A stretch of 64,000 nucleotides of DNA. Origin: Phocaeicola vulgatus ATCC 8482 (GTDB lineage: Bacteria > Bacteroidota > Bacteroidia > Bacteroidales > Bacteroidaceae). The stretch is taken from positions 3,844,001 to 3,908,000 of the forward strand of contig NC_009614.1 of assembly GCF_000012825.1 (NCBI RefSeq), given 5' to 3'. The position numbers and the translations under genes were made by a program. Below the pieces are notes generated by a model. The model was not told the origin of the DNA. It did not search any database and saw nothing but the letters and a program-made list of their open reading frames with translations. Positions 1 through 8,185 of the stretch are shown here, piece by piece. Positions within the stretch are counted from its first letter, which is position 1. The number at the start of each line of letters is the position of its first letter.

Positions 1-635
1 TCCACTAGAACCATACTGTCCAGCCGGACCGGAGTGAATACTCCCGGTATGGCCATACTGGCCCGCATGGCCGTAGCCAATACACCTTTGTGAAAATTTA
101 CCTCGTTGCCATTTACAATATTTTCGGAAACACAGGCGAAGGGAATAGGTAACTTGTTGAAATCGATGGAATCATGATATCCTACGGTCAGCTCACTGAA
201 CAGGTTTGCCAGGTTCTGTCCCTTTATCAATCCTCCTACGGCTTGCGTTTTGGCATTTTTACCGAATGGCAGGGAAAATACATATTTTTCGGAAGCCTCC
301 CGTTCCGCCATATTCTGTTCGCTGCGTGGTATTTTGTCACTCAGCAGAAAGGACCAATCCTGCCGGCGAACCATGCTATCCATCTGTTCGGGAGTATAAC
401 CGATGGAATAAAGTCCGCCTATAATGGAGCCCATACTGGTCCCTACCACGTAATCTATAGGGATACCCGCTTCTTCTATAACTTTCAAAGCACCTATATG
501 TGCCATTCCTTTGGCTCCTCCGCCGCTGAGAACAACGCCCACTTTTTTTCGGGGCCCAGGTTGGGCCGTTGTGTGAACGGAGATACAAAGTAACCCTGCT
601 GCTATTAACAGGGTCGGGAATTTCATTTTTTTCAT
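1..635 (-). CDS. patatin-like phospholipase family protein, 3' end outside window
   Basis: This is the N-terminal part (about 211 residues) of a secreted patatin-family serine lipase. The frame opens at 635 with a signal peptide (MKKMKFPTLLIAAGLLCISV, cleaved near TTAQ) and stays open to base 1. The oxyanion-hole motif GGGAKG lies at residues 38-43 and the nucleophile motif GTSMG at 65-69 (Ser67). The segment ASMAIPGVFTPVRLDSMVLV just before the edge is where the family places its second core block; the catalytic Asp of DGG would follow outside the window. Bacteroidetes members often continue into a surface-antigen/BamA-like barrel, which cannot be checked here. An ATG three codons in (626) is an alternative start. 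The annotated-looking ORFs in other frames here are shadows. Confidence 0.9.
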   Translation of the reverse strand, partial: MKKMKFPTLLIAAGLLCISVHTTAQPGPRKKVGVVLSGGGAKGMAHIGALKVIEEAGIPIDYVVGTSMGSIIGGLYSIGYTPEQMDSMVRRQDWSFLLSDKIPRSEQNMAEREASEKYVFSLPFGKNAKTQAVGGLIKGQNLANLFSELTVGYHDSIDFNKLPIPFACVSENIVNGNEVNFHKGVLATAMRASMAIPGVFTPVRLDSMVLV

Positions 636-805
636 TTTACTATAAATCTAGTTTAAGTTAAAAAACAAAAACAGTGCAAAGATGGTCTAATCTTTCAGCT
701 TTCACAAGTGCTGATTGTCATAGATATTGGTCTATTTTGCTGCTGAGGTTTCAAAGATAGGGAATTGTACCGGAAAAAAGAATTTTGTATATCGCTTTTT
801 TGTCG

Positions 806-813
806 TACCTTTG
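806..813 (+). promoter_or_regulatory. -7 element TACCTTTG of the exonuclease gene
   Basis: This match to the Bacteroidetes -7 consensus TAnnTTTG sits 20 nt before the ATG at 834. It lies inside the upstream extension of the reading frame, so it rules out the longer frame beginning at 765. Confidence 0.6.
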
Positions 814-833
814 TCTGTGTAACGAAAAAAAGT

Positions 834-1322
834 ATGGATAATTTTGCAGCAATAGACTTCGAGACGGCAAATAATGAACGTACCAGCATATGTAGTGTAG
901 GGGTGGTTATTGTGAGAAATGGTGAGATAGCCGACCGGTTCTACAGCCTCGTTCATCCCGAACCGGATTACTATTTGTATTGGAACACCCGTATTCATGG
1001 ATTGACACAGGAAGATACTGCCCATGCTCCTGTTTTTTCGGAAGTATGGAAGCAGGTTGCTCCTAAAATAGAGGGGCTTCCGCTGGTTGCGCATAACAAA
1101 GCCTTTGATGAGGGGTGTTTGAAAGCCGTGTTCCGTACTTATTGTATGGATTATCCTGATTATGACTTTTATTGTACCTATCAGGCTTCCCGGAAGCTGA
1201 AAGGGTTGAGAAACCACCAGTTACATACGGTGGCCGGTTTTTTTGGTTTTGAATTGGAGAATCACCATCATGCGCTGGCTGATGCTGAGGCGTGTGCATG
1301 GATTGCCAGACAGATTCTGTGA
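834..1322 (+). CDS. 3'-5' exonuclease, DnaQ/epsilon-like (DEDDh)
   Basis: A 162-residue stand-alone exonuclease of the DnaQ/RNase T fold, probably trimming DNA or RNA 3' ends in the cytoplasm. Exo I is visible at the N-terminus (FAAIDFETAN, metal-binding Asp8 and Glu10). Exo II corresponds to HNKAFDEGCL, and the C-terminal HHALADAEACA supplies the general-base His and the last Asp, which makes it a DEDDh type. It lacks the polymerase-binding and BRCT extensions of larger homologues. The start at 834 is chosen because a TACCTTTG box at 806-813 would lie inside the longer frame. The YigZ gene follows 33 nt downstream on the same strand and may be co-transcribed. Confidence 0.85.
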   Translation: MDNFAAIDFETANNERTSICSVGVVIVRNGEIADRFYSLVHPEPDYYLYWNTRIHGLTQEDTAHAPVFSEVWKQVAPKIEGLPLVAHNKAFDEGCLKAVFRTYCMDYPDYDFYCTYQASRKLKGLRNHQLHTVAGFFGFELENHHHALADAEACAWIARQIL

Positions 1323-1355
1323 GTTATAATTAAAGATTTATGATTTCTGAAACCC

Positions 1356-1958
1356 ATGATACAAGAAGATACTTATAAAACCATTACAGACATTGCCGAA
1401 GGCATATATACGGAGAAACGGAGTAAATTTATAGCTATTGCCATTCCGGTACGTACCATAGAGGAAATAAAGCAGCATCTTGACACGTATCAGAAGAAAT
1501 ATTACGATGCCCGTCATGTGTGTTACGCTTATATGCTGGGGCATGAAAGGAAGGATTTCAGAGCAAATGATAACGGAGAGCCTTCGGGTACCGCAGGAAA
1601 GCCTATTTTGGGGCAAATAAATTCCAATGAGCTGACGGATATCCTTATTATAGTGGTCCGTTACTTTGGAGGTATAAAATTGGGAACCAGCGGACTGATT
1701 GTCGCTTACAAGGCTGCCGCTGCCGAAGCAATAGCTGCTGCTGATATAGTGGAAAGAACAGTGGATGAAGAAATCACCGTATCCTTTGAATATCCTTTTA
1801 TGAATGATATCATGCGCATTGTGAAAGAAGACGAGCCTGCCATCTTGGAGCAATCATATGATATGGATTGCCTGATGAGGCTCCGGATACGTAAATCCAT
1901 GATGGGAAAACTCCGTGCACGTCTGGAGAAGGTGGAAACTGCCCGTATTATTGAATAA
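1356..1958 (+). CDS. YigZ family protein (IMPACT/UPF0029 fold)
   Basis: A 200-residue YigZ protein. The N-terminal UPF0029 domain is clear: KKYYDARHVCYAYMLG, then NDNGEPSGTAGKPILGQI and VVRYFGGIKLGTSGL, which are the most conserved blocks of the family (about residues 45-120). The C-terminal 70 residues form the DUF1949-type domain with an elongation-factor-like fold. Eukaryotic IMPACT inhibits the kinase GCN2. The bacterial role is not settled and is thought to involve nucleic acid or ribosome binding, so no specific function is claimed. Length and start (ATG after a short gap behind the exonuclease) are normal. Confidence 0.9.
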   Translation: MIQEDTYKTITDIAEGIYTEKRSKFIAIAIPVRTIEEIKQHLDTYQKKYYDARHVCYAYMLGHERKDFRANDNGEPSGTAGKPILGQINSNELTDILIIVVRYFGGIKLGTSGLIVAYKAAAAEAIAAADIVERTVDEEITVSFEYPFMNDIMRIVKEDEPAILEQSYDMDCLMRLRIRKSMMGKLRARLEKVETARIIE

Positions 1959-2107
1959 CTCTGTCGGTACGTCGATATTTTTGGGGCCATATTCACTGCG
2001 TTCACAGCAGATGAGAAGAATACGGAATGTGGCTGTAAAATGTCTTCCCCATATCAAATGAAACATATTTGTAATATGGATGAAATATTACAGATATACC
2101 GAACCTA

Positions 2108-2115
2108 TATCTTTG
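2108..2115 (+). promoter_or_regulatory. -7 element TATCTTTG of the porin gene
   Basis: Perfect TAnnTTTG match 33 nt before the porin ATG. The 190-nt gap between YigZ and the porin holds no other recognisable feature. Confidence 0.55.
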
Positions 2116-2148
2116 CAGCCGTAAACAAAGAAAGTCACATTAATAAAA

Positions 2149-3162
2149 ATGAGAAATACACTTGTAGCGTCTGCTTTTACAATGCTGAGTATTGCAACTG
2201 CTTCCGCACAGCTGACTATTCCTAAAGAATATCTGCCGGAAGTACATGGAACGATCCGCGGTAAATATGAAGTTCAAACCACTAACGGAATGCAACGGTT
2301 CCAGGTACGTAACGCCCGTGTCAGTCTGGACGGGAAGGTTCTTCCGGTAATTGCTTATAAGGCTGAAATAGACTTGTCCGATGAGGGAAGCATCAAGATG
2401 CTGGATGCATATGCCCGCTTTGTCCCCAATGATACATGGAATGTCACACTAGGACAGATGCGTGTGCCTTTCACCATAGACGCTCATCGATCTCCCCACC
2501 AACAATATTTTGCCAATCGTTCGTTCATAGCCAAACAGGTGGGGAATGTGCGTGATGTGGGTGCTACCGGAGCTTTCTCTTTAAAGAAGGGACTGCCGTT
2601 GAAACTGGAAGGCGGACTGTTCAACGGCTCCGGACTCACCAATCAGAAAGAGTGGCACAACACGTTGAATTATTCTGTTAAGCTTCAATTGATGCCGTGG
2701 AAAAATTATAACTTGACTTTGAGTACCCAGAAAATACATCCCGATAAAATCAGCATTTATATGTATGATATCGGTACTTACTACGAGTTTGATAATTGGC
2801 ATATAGAAGCCGAATACCTTTATAAAACTTATGCGAAAAACTCATTTGATGATGTACATGCTTTCAACGCCTTTGTCAATTACGACTTGTTTATCAAGAA
2901 AGGCCTGTTTCGGAAAATTTCATTTCTAGGACGTTATGACAGTATGGGAGATCATAGTAACGGTAATGCGGATGAGGATGGTAAGCTTTACATTACCGAT
3001 TATTCCCGCCAGCGTGTGACTGGAGGTGTGACATTAAGCTTTGGAAAGGCTTTTCAAGCGGATTTGCGTCTTAATTACGAGAAATATTTCTATGATAAAC
3101 TATCTTTGGCAAAAGAGTCCGAACAAGACAAGTTTGTGATGGAATTAATGGTACGGTTCTGA
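2149..3162 (+). CDS. porin, phosphate-selective porin O/P family
   Basis: A 337-residue outer-membrane barrel. A signal peptide (MRNTLVASAFTMLSIATASA) is followed by mature protein starting QLTIPKEYLPEV. The chain alternates polar and hydrophobic residues with many aromatic ends, for example VSLDGKVLPVIAYKAEIDLS and TWNVTLGQMRVPFT, and finishes in a Phe-terminated strand (FVMELMVRF), the C-terminal signature recognised by the BAM complex. The GQMRVPF block resembles the OprO/OprP fold (Porin_O_P), which in Bacteroidetes covers many anion or general porins, so the substrate is unknown. It has its own promoter (2108-2115) and a strong terminator directly behind the stop, so it is transcribed alone. 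Confidence 0.85.
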   Translation: MRNTLVASAFTMLSIATASAQLTIPKEYLPEVHGTIRGKYEVQTTNGMQRFQVRNARVSLDGKVLPVIAYKAEIDLSDEGSIKMLDAYARFVPNDTWNVTLGQMRVPFTIDAHRSPHQQYFANRSFIAKQVGNVRDVGATGAFSLKKGLPLKLEGGLFNGSGLTNQKEWHNTLNYSVKLQLMPWKNYNLTLSTQKIHPDKISIYMYDIGTYYEFDNWHIEAEYLYKTYAKNSFDDVHAFNAFVNYDLFIKKGLFRKISFLGRYDSMGDHSNGNADEDGKLYITDYSRQRVTGGVTLSFGKAFQADLRLNYEKYFYDKLSLAKESEQDKFVMELMVRF

Positions 3163-3192
3163 AAAAAGCAGGGGAACACTCCCTGCTTTTTT
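3163..3192 (+). terminator. intrinsic terminator after the porin gene
   Basis: Stem AGCAGGG/CCCTGCT with an A-run on the left and TTTTTT on the right, beginning at the porin stop codon. The A/T symmetry lets it work in both directions, and it could also serve uvrB read from the right. Confidence 0.8.
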
Positions 3193-3328
3193 GCTGTTTG
3201 TCCTTCTTGTCTTTTCCTTTTCCATCCCTGCCTTTATTCCGGAACTCACCGGCATATCCGTGATATTTCTTCGGGTAACAGGCTTTTCCTCGACAGGCAG
3301 TGCGCCTTCTTCCGCCAAGGAGACAAGC

Positions 3329-5362
3329 CTATCCCCATCTCTCTTTCATCATATCTTCCAGTTTCAGCAGCTCATCCCTGTATTGTGCAGCTTCTATAAA
3401 TTCCAGCTTCTTGGCAGCTTCCTGCATCAGTTTCCGGGTACGTTCTATCGTTTTCTCCATCTGTGGCTTGGTCATATACTGAACAATCGGGTCGGCAGCC
3501 GTTGTATCGGAAGATGGCTCGATGTATGCCTTGGGGCCTTGAGTGGTTCCGGCAACTTCGTTGCTGTTGTTGCCCAACAAGGCAGCATTCCGCGCACGCT
3601 GTATCTGTTTGGGGGTGATTCCATGCTCTTCGTTATATGCCAGCTGTTTTTCACGACGGCGGTTGGTTTCGTCTATCGTTTTTTTCATGCTGTCCGTCAT
3701 GCGGTCTGCATACATGATTACTTTTCCATTGATATTGCGGGCGGCGCGTCCTGCTGTCTGGGTCAGCGAACGGTGGGAGCGGAGGAACCCTTCTTTGTCT
3801 GCATCCAGAATGGCGACCAAAGACACTTCGGGCAAGTCCAGACCTTCACGAAGCAAATTCACACCCACCAGTACATCATAAACGCCCTGACGTAATTCAT
3901 CCATAATCTTGACGCGTTCCAAAGTGTCCACATCGCTGTGGATGTAGTTGCAGCGGATGTCATTGCGCAGCAGATATTCGGTCAATTCTTCTGCCATGCG
4001 TTTGGTAAGCGTGGTCACCAGTACACGTTCTTCTTTCTCGATGCGTTGCTGTATCTCTTCCATCAGGTCGTCAATCTGATTCAGACTGGGGCGTACTTCA
4101 ATTACCGGGTCCAGCAATCCGGTAGGACGGATAACCTGTTCAACGATAATGCCTTCACTTTCCACCAATTCATAATCGGCAGGTGTGGCACTGACATAAA
4201 TCACTTGTTTGGCCAGTTCCTTGAACTCTTCAAATTTTAGAGGACGGTTGTCAAAAGCCGACTCCATCCGGAAACCATATTCCACCAAATTGGTTTTTCT
4301 GGCCCGGTCACCACCATACATGGCACGTATTTGCGGTACGCTGACATGGCTTTCGTCTATTACAATCAGGAAATCATCCGGAAAGAAGTCCAGCAGACAG
4401 TAAGGACGGGTACCTGCATTACGCCCGTCAAAGTAGCGGGAATAATTTTCTATGCCCGAACAATGCCCCAGTTCGCGAATCATCTCCATATCGTATGTCA
4501 CGCGCTCATAGAGTCGTTTCGCCTCATACATTTTTCCTTCCTCCTCGAATTTGGCCACCTCTTTCGTCAAGTCGTCCTCAATCTGATGAATAGCTCTCAA
4601 CTGGCTCTCTTTGGTGGTCATAAAAAGATTGGCCGGATAAATTTTGTATTCATCAAAAGTTGCCAGACGGATTCCCGAAATAGGGTCTATCTCTTCAATG
4701 GCATCAATTTCATCGTCCCAAAACATAACCCGGAGGAGATTGTCGCTATATGCCAGGTAAATGTCTACCGTGTCACCTTTTACGCGGAAATTCCCGCGAT
4801 TCAGTTCTATGTCGTTACGCACATACAGGCTGTCCACCAAGCGGCGTAAAAATACATTCCTGTCCAGCAGTTTGCCTTTTTTTATCTCGATTACGTTATT
4901 ATAGAAATCCGACGGGTTCCCCATACCGTAGATGCAGGACACGGAAGACACCACCACCACGTCCTTCCGTCCCGACAGCAGGGCAGAGGTGGCAGCCAGC
5001 CGCAATTTGTCAATCTCTTCATTAATGGCCAGATCCTTTTCTATATAGGTGTCGCTGGACGGCAAATATGCTTCCGGCTGGTAATAGTCATAATAAGATA
5101 CATAGTATTCCACAGCATTATTGGGAAAGAAACTCTTGAACTCTCCGTATAACTGGGCTGCCAATGTTTTGTTATGGCTTAATATCAAGGTGGGCTTATT
5201 GATGTTTTTAATTACATTTGCAATCGTGAAAGTCTTGCCGGACCCGGTGACCCCCAATAAAGTTTGTGCGGGGACTCCTTCCAGCACCCCTTCGGTCAGC
5301 TGGGCGATAGCTTCCGGTTGGTCACCGGTGGGTTGGTATTCGGAAATCAATTCAAAATTCAT
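3329..5362 (-). CDS. uvrB: excinuclease ABC subunit B
   Basis: UvrB (677 residues) is the helicase-like core of nucleotide excision repair. It is loaded on damage by UvrA and recruits UvrC. Walker A is GVTGSGKT at residues 37-44. The beta-hairpin that clamps one DNA strand is visible as [16 protein letters not shown]. The helicase motif DESHVSVPQ, the SATPADYE block and the C-terminal half with [20 protein letters not shown] are all intact, and the UVR domain that contacts UvrC closes the protein (about 632-667). The ATG at 5362 gives the conserved start [20 protein letters not shown] candidate -7 box (TATTTTTA, 5389-5396, minus) lies upstream. It diverges from bamD, and uvrA lies 5 kb away on the other strand. 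Confidence 0.98.
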   Translation of the reverse strand: MNFELISEYQPTGDQPEAIAQLTEGVLEGVPAQTLLGVTGSGKTFTIANVIKNINKPTLILSHNKTLAAQLYGEFKSFFPNNAVEYYVSYYDYYQPEAYLPSSDTYIEKDLAINEEIDKLRLAATSALLSGRKDVVVVSSVSCIYGMGNPSDFYNNVIEIKKGKLLDRNVFLRRLVDSLYVRNDIELNRGNFRVKGDTVDIYLAYSDNLLRVMFWDDEIDAIEEIDPISGIRLATFDEYKIYPANLFMTTKESQLRAIHQIEDDLTKEVAKFEEEGKMYEAKRLYERVTYDMEMIRELGHCSGIENYSRYFDGRNAGTRPYCLLDFFPDDFLIVIDESHVSVPQIRAMYGGDRARKTNLVEYGFRMESAFDNRPLKFEEFKELAKQVIYVSATPADYELVESEGIIVEQVIRPTGLLDPVIEVRPSLNQIDDLMEEIQQRIEKEERVLVTTLTKRMAEELTEYLLRNDIRCNYIHSDVDTLERVKIMDELRQGVYDVLVGVNLLREGLDLPEVSLVAILDADKEGFLRSHRSLTQTAGRAARNINGKVIMYADRMTDSMKKTIDETNRRREKQLAYNEEHGITPKQIQRARNAALLGNNSNEVAGTTQGPKAYIEPSSDTTAADPIVQYMTKPQMEKTIERTRKLMQEAAKKLEFIEAAQYRDELLKLEDMMKERWG

Positions 5363-5478
5363 AATAGCATGTTTGGTTTAATGAGATGTAAAAATACAGT
5401 TATTTCCTTAGATATTATCTATTCATCTCTAAAAAATAGACTCTTGTCGACTTTTTAGCATTTAAAAACATGGAAATA

Positions 5479-5509
5479 TTGCATTATTCGGTGGAAAGGC
5501 GTAAATTTG
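5479..5509 (+). promoter_or_regulatory. promoter of bamD (TTG-N20-TAAATTTG)
   Basis: TTG at 5479-5481 and TAAATTTG at 5502-5509 are separated by 20 nt, a near-ideal Bacteroidetes sigma-ABfr promoter. The -7 box overlaps the TTG codon of a longer frame and so fixes the bamD start at 5528. Confidence 0.7.
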
Positions 5510-5527
5510 CGCAATTATTTGAATAAG

Positions 5528-6364
5528 ATGAAAAAATATATCATTATAGCTCTTGTCTCCGGTACGGTTCTAACGTCTTGTGGAGAGTATAACAAAGTTT
5601 TAAAAAGCACGGACTACGAATACAAGTACGAAGCGGCCAAAAGTTACTTTGGCAAAGGGCAGAATACTAAGGCGGCCACCATTCTGGAGGAATTGATTAC
5701 CATCATGAAGGGAACGGATAAGGCTGAGGAATCACTTTATATGTTGGGTATGACCTACTATAATCAGGGTGACTTCATCACAGCTTCGCATTATTTCACC
5801 ACTTATTATAATACTTATCCGCGTGGGGTCTATACGGAACAGGCCAGATATTTTTCAGGAAAAGCATTGTTCCTGGATACTCCGGAACCTCGTTTGGACC
5901 AGTCGAGCACCTATAAGGCTATTCAGGAGTTGCAGATGTTTATGGAATATTTCCCTACCAGTAGCCGTCGGCAGGATGCACAGCAAATGATTTTTGATTT
6001 GCAGGACAAGCTGGTGATGAAAGACTATCTGGCTGCGAAATTGTATTATGATTTGGGCTCTTATACAGGAAACAGTACTTATAGCACTACCGGTAACAAC
6101 TATTTGTCTTGCATCGTTACCGCCCAGAATGCTTTGAAAGACTATCCCTATACCAAGATGCGCGAAGATCTTTCTATCCTGGTCTTGCGTGCCAAATATG
6201 ATATGGCGAAAGCGAGCGTGGAGGAAAAGAAAGAAGAGCGTATGCGTGAAACGATAGATGAATATTATTCTTTCAAGAATGAGTTTCCCGACAGCAAGTA
6301 TACTAAAGAAGTGGAGAGCATCTACAAGGATGCCAATAAGTACGTAAAAGAATTTAATGAATAA
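5528..6364 (+). CDS. bamD: outer membrane protein assembly factor BamD
   Basis: BamD (278 residues) is the essential lipoprotein of the BAM complex and sits on the periplasmic face of the outer membrane. The signal peptide ends in a lipobox (VLTSC, Cys18). The mature part is a row of TPR helices, for example YEAAKSYFGKGQNTKAATIL and MLGMTYYNQGDFITASHYF, with the usual FxxYY and PxSxxxxxA patterns at FPTSSRRQDAQQM and FPDSKYTKEVES. Its promoter at 5479-5509 rules out the seven-residue longer frame. It leads a run with the omega-like subunit (16 nt later) and DUF4293, an order commonly kept in the phylum. Confidence 0.93.
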   Translation: MKKYIIIALVSGTVLTSCGEYNKVLKSTDYEYKYEAAKSYFGKGQNTKAATILEELITIMKGTDKAEESLYMLGMTYYNQGDFITASHYFTTYYNTYPRGVYTEQARYFSGKALFLDTPEPRLDQSSTYKAIQELQMFMEYFPTSSRRQDAQQMIFDLQDKLVMKDYLAAKLYYDLGSYTGNSTYSTTGNNYLSCIVTAQNALKDYPYTKMREDLSILVLRAKYDMAKASVEEKKEERMRETIDEYYSFKNEFPDSKYTKEVESIYKDANKYVKEFNE

Positions 6365-6380
6365 AACTAAATAAGAAATT

Positions 6381-6716
6381 ATGGATTACAAAAAGACAAA
6401 CGCTCCAAGTAATACTGTTACCCGTGACATGATGGATTTATGTGCAGACACAGGTAACATTTATGAAACTGTTGCTATCATTGGCAAACGTGCCAACCAG
6501 ATTAGTGTTGAGATGAAGAATGATCTTTCAAAGAAATTGCAGGAGTTTGCCTCATACAACGATAACCTGGAAGAAGTCTTTGAAAATAGAGAGCAGATCG
6601 AAATCTCACGTTATTACGAAAAGCTTCCGAAACCGACATTGATCGCTGCTCAGGAATATGAAGAAGGCAAGGTTTATTTCCGTAATCCTGCTAAAGAAAA
6701 AGAGAAACTACAGTGA
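6381..6716 (+). CDS. rpoZ: DNA-directed RNA polymerase omega subunit (Bacteroidetes type)
   Basis: A 111-residue protein matching the omega/Rpb6-like family of Bacteroidetes, which stabilises the beta' subunit in RNA polymerase. The characteristic start MDYKKTNAPSNTVTRDMMDL and the block NIYETVAIIGKRANQIS, which takes the place of the omega helix with the Ala/Ile-x-x-x-Arg-Ala-x-Gln pattern, are present. The C-terminal half (ELPKPTLIAAQEYEEGKVYF-like) is typical of the phylum and absent from E. coli RpoZ. It follows bamD by 16 nt and is surely co-transcribed with it. Confidence 0.85.
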   Translation: MDYKKTNAPSNTVTRDMMDLCADTGNIYETVAIIGKRANQISVEMKNDLSKKLQEFASYNDNLEEVFENREQIEISRYYEKLPKPTLIAAQEYEEGKVYFRNPAKEKEKLQ

Positions 6717-6747
6717 TTTTTCATTTGGGGCTGTGCAAAAGGTCTTT

Positions 6748-6828
6748 ACCGCAGGTTACACAGATCGTTCTATTTTGAAACATGAGTCGTTTCGTGTGGA
6801 AACTGTATCAATCTGAGTAATCTGTGGT
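6748..6828. repeat. imperfect inverted repeat (CCGCAGnTTACNCAGAT family)
   Basis: ACCGCAGGTTACACAGAT at 6748-6765 and ATCTGAGTAATCTGTGGT at 6811-6828 are complementary over 18 positions with three mismatches. It lies in the non-coding gap between rpoZ and the DUF4293 gene and could fold as a hairpin in the transcript. This kind of intergenic repeat recurs in Bacteroidales genomes, to my recollection. Confidence 0.6.
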
Positions 6829-6864
6829 ACATTTTGATGCACCTCACATTATATTAGCCCTGTT

Positions 6865-6936
6865 ATGCTGAACGCAGTGAGGAATCTGATAACCATTCAC
6901 TTTGTGTTTTCAGGTTTTTCACTGCGTTTAGAATGA
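6865..6936. repeat. inverted repeat with AACGCAGTGA arms
   Basis: ATGCTGAACGCAGTGAGGA (6865-6883) pairs with TTTTTCACTGCGTTTAGAAT (6916-6935); the core AACGCAGTGA/TCACTGCGTT is perfect. It is the second inverted repeat in the same 250-bp gap and is unrelated in sequence to the first. Confidence 0.6.
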
Positions 6937-6965
6937 CGGGTTGTATGATTAAAATTAAAGAGACT

Positions 6966-7418
6966 ATGATACAACGCATTCAATCTGTTTATTTACTTGT
7001 TGTTACCATTTTGATTATTATTTGCCTGTGTAGTCCTGTAGGCTCATACATAGGAAGTGATTATAGTGTTTCCGCTTTAACAAATCTGTGTCTTACTATG
7101 GCGGATGGTACTAAAGATTATGCTCCATGGGCCTTGTTTGTGATTTTGCTGGTTGTTGCGGTTCTTGCTTTCGGCACTATCTTCTTGTTCAAAAAACGCA
7201 TGTTGCAAATCCGTCTGACTATTTTCAGCACCATTTTGTTGATCGGGTATTATGCCACATTGGTCACTTTTATTTTTATGTTGAAAGAAGAGTCTATGAC
7301 ATTTTCTCCTTCATGGACTGTGTGTCTGCCGTTGGTTGCCATCATTTTGAATTGGCTTGCCATCCGCGCCATTGGTAAGGATGAGGTATTGGTTAAAGCA
7401 TACGACCGTTTGAGATAA
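6966..7418 (+). CDS. DUF4293 domain-containing membrane protein
   Basis: A 150-residue integral membrane protein. The start MIQRIQSVYLLVVTILIIIC is the hallmark of DUF4293. Four hydrophobic segments are visible (about residues 8-26, 50-72, 82-103, 112-130), and short charged loops such as FKKRMLQIR lie between. The function is unknown; the family is restricted to Bacteroidetes and often sits by rpoZ. The ATG at 6966 is preferred over an upstream in-frame start because it gives the conserved N-terminus directly. A bidirectional terminator follows. Confidence 0.85.
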   Translation: MIQRIQSVYLLVVTILIIICLCSPVGSYIGSDYSVSALTNLCLTMADGTKDYAPWALFVILLVVAVLAFGTIFLFKKRMLQIRLTIFSTILLIGYYATLVTFIFMLKEESMTFSPSWTVCLPLVAIILNWLAIRAIGKDEVLVKAYDRLR

Positions 7419-7445
7419 GCTGAGGGAATTATTATGTATGATATA

Positions 7446-7477
7446 AAAAGCCTGCAAGATTCATCTTGCAGGCTTTT
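7446..7477. terminator. bidirectional terminator between DUF4293 and PorT-like genes
   Basis: AAAAGCCTGCAAGAT (7446-7460) and ATCTTGCAGGCTTTT (7463-7477) form a perfect 15-bp stem with a two-base centre and T-runs in both directions. It separates two convergent transcripts. Confidence 0.9.
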
Positions 7478-7501
7478 GTATTATGAGAGAGAGTCCTTTT
7501 T

Positions 7502-8185
7502 TTATTTAGTAATATCTATCAGATAACTCAGCCGTATGCCTATGAATGAATGGGCTGATCTTTCGAAGAAATCTCTTTTCGAGTTCTTGTAAAAGTCGCT
7601 CAATCCCATGTAGTAACGTCCTTCCAGCAGGAAATGTCCGATACCGGTACTTACTTCCAGACCGGCGCCGGCTGTGATACCATAATCAAATTTATTCTCC
7701 ACCTCTTTACCGTGTTCCGGTCTTGTTGTAGAAGTAGTCCAGTTTATCTTTTCGTTGTCACCCAGGAAAAAGCCGATTTGTGGTCCTGCATTGAAAAAGA
7801 CCTTCACTCCCCGGTTCAATGCATCCTTGCCGAATGCCAGATGTGCCATGAAAGGGATTTCCAGATAATTCATGGTGCGGCTGTAAGAATTGCCGGAATC
7901 ATCTTCTATCTTTTCGTCCCATCCGCGTTGTGAATAGTTTATTTCCATTTGCACGCCACACATCATCTTGAAATATTTCTCGGACATATATCTCATGGTA
8001 ACCCCCATAGACATGGTGTTCAAGGTGTTCAGTTTGATTTTCGGGTTGAAGCTGACGGAACTCATGTTCAGACCACCATTGATGCCGACGGCAAAATTAT
8101 GACGTTCTTCACCCAACTGTGCAGCTGCCGGCAATGCAAAGAGCAATGCCAGTACAAGCAGCCCGAAGTTCTTATACTTTTTCAT
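7502..8185 (-). CDS. PorT-like outer-membrane beta-barrel protein
   Basis: A 227-residue protein with a signal peptide (MKKYKNFGLLVLALLFALPAAAQ) and an outer-membrane barrel of the PorT/OMP_b-brl_2 type. Strand-like blocks such as FAVGINGGLNMSSVSF, YLEIPFMAHLAFG, VFFNAGPQIGFFLG and DYGITAGAGLEVSTGIGHF follow the usual family order. The barrel closes with SFIGIRLSYLIDITK. Family members include PorT of the type IX secretion system, but this subgroup is large and mostly uncharacterised. The start codon overlaps the stop of the upstream LysM gene by one base (TAATG), so the two are translationally coupled. Confidence 0.8.
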   Translation of the reverse strand: MKKYKNFGLLVLALLFALPAAAQLGEERHNFAVGINGGLNMSSVSFNPKIKLNTLNTMSMGVTMRYMSEKYFKMMCGVQMEINYSQRGWDEKIEDDSGNSYSRTMNYLEIPFMAHLAFGKDALNRGVKVFFNAGPQIGFFLGDNEKINWTTSTTRPEHGKEVENKFDYGITAGAGLEVSTGIGHFLLEGRYYMGLSDFYKNSKRDFFERSAHSFIGIRLSYLIDITK

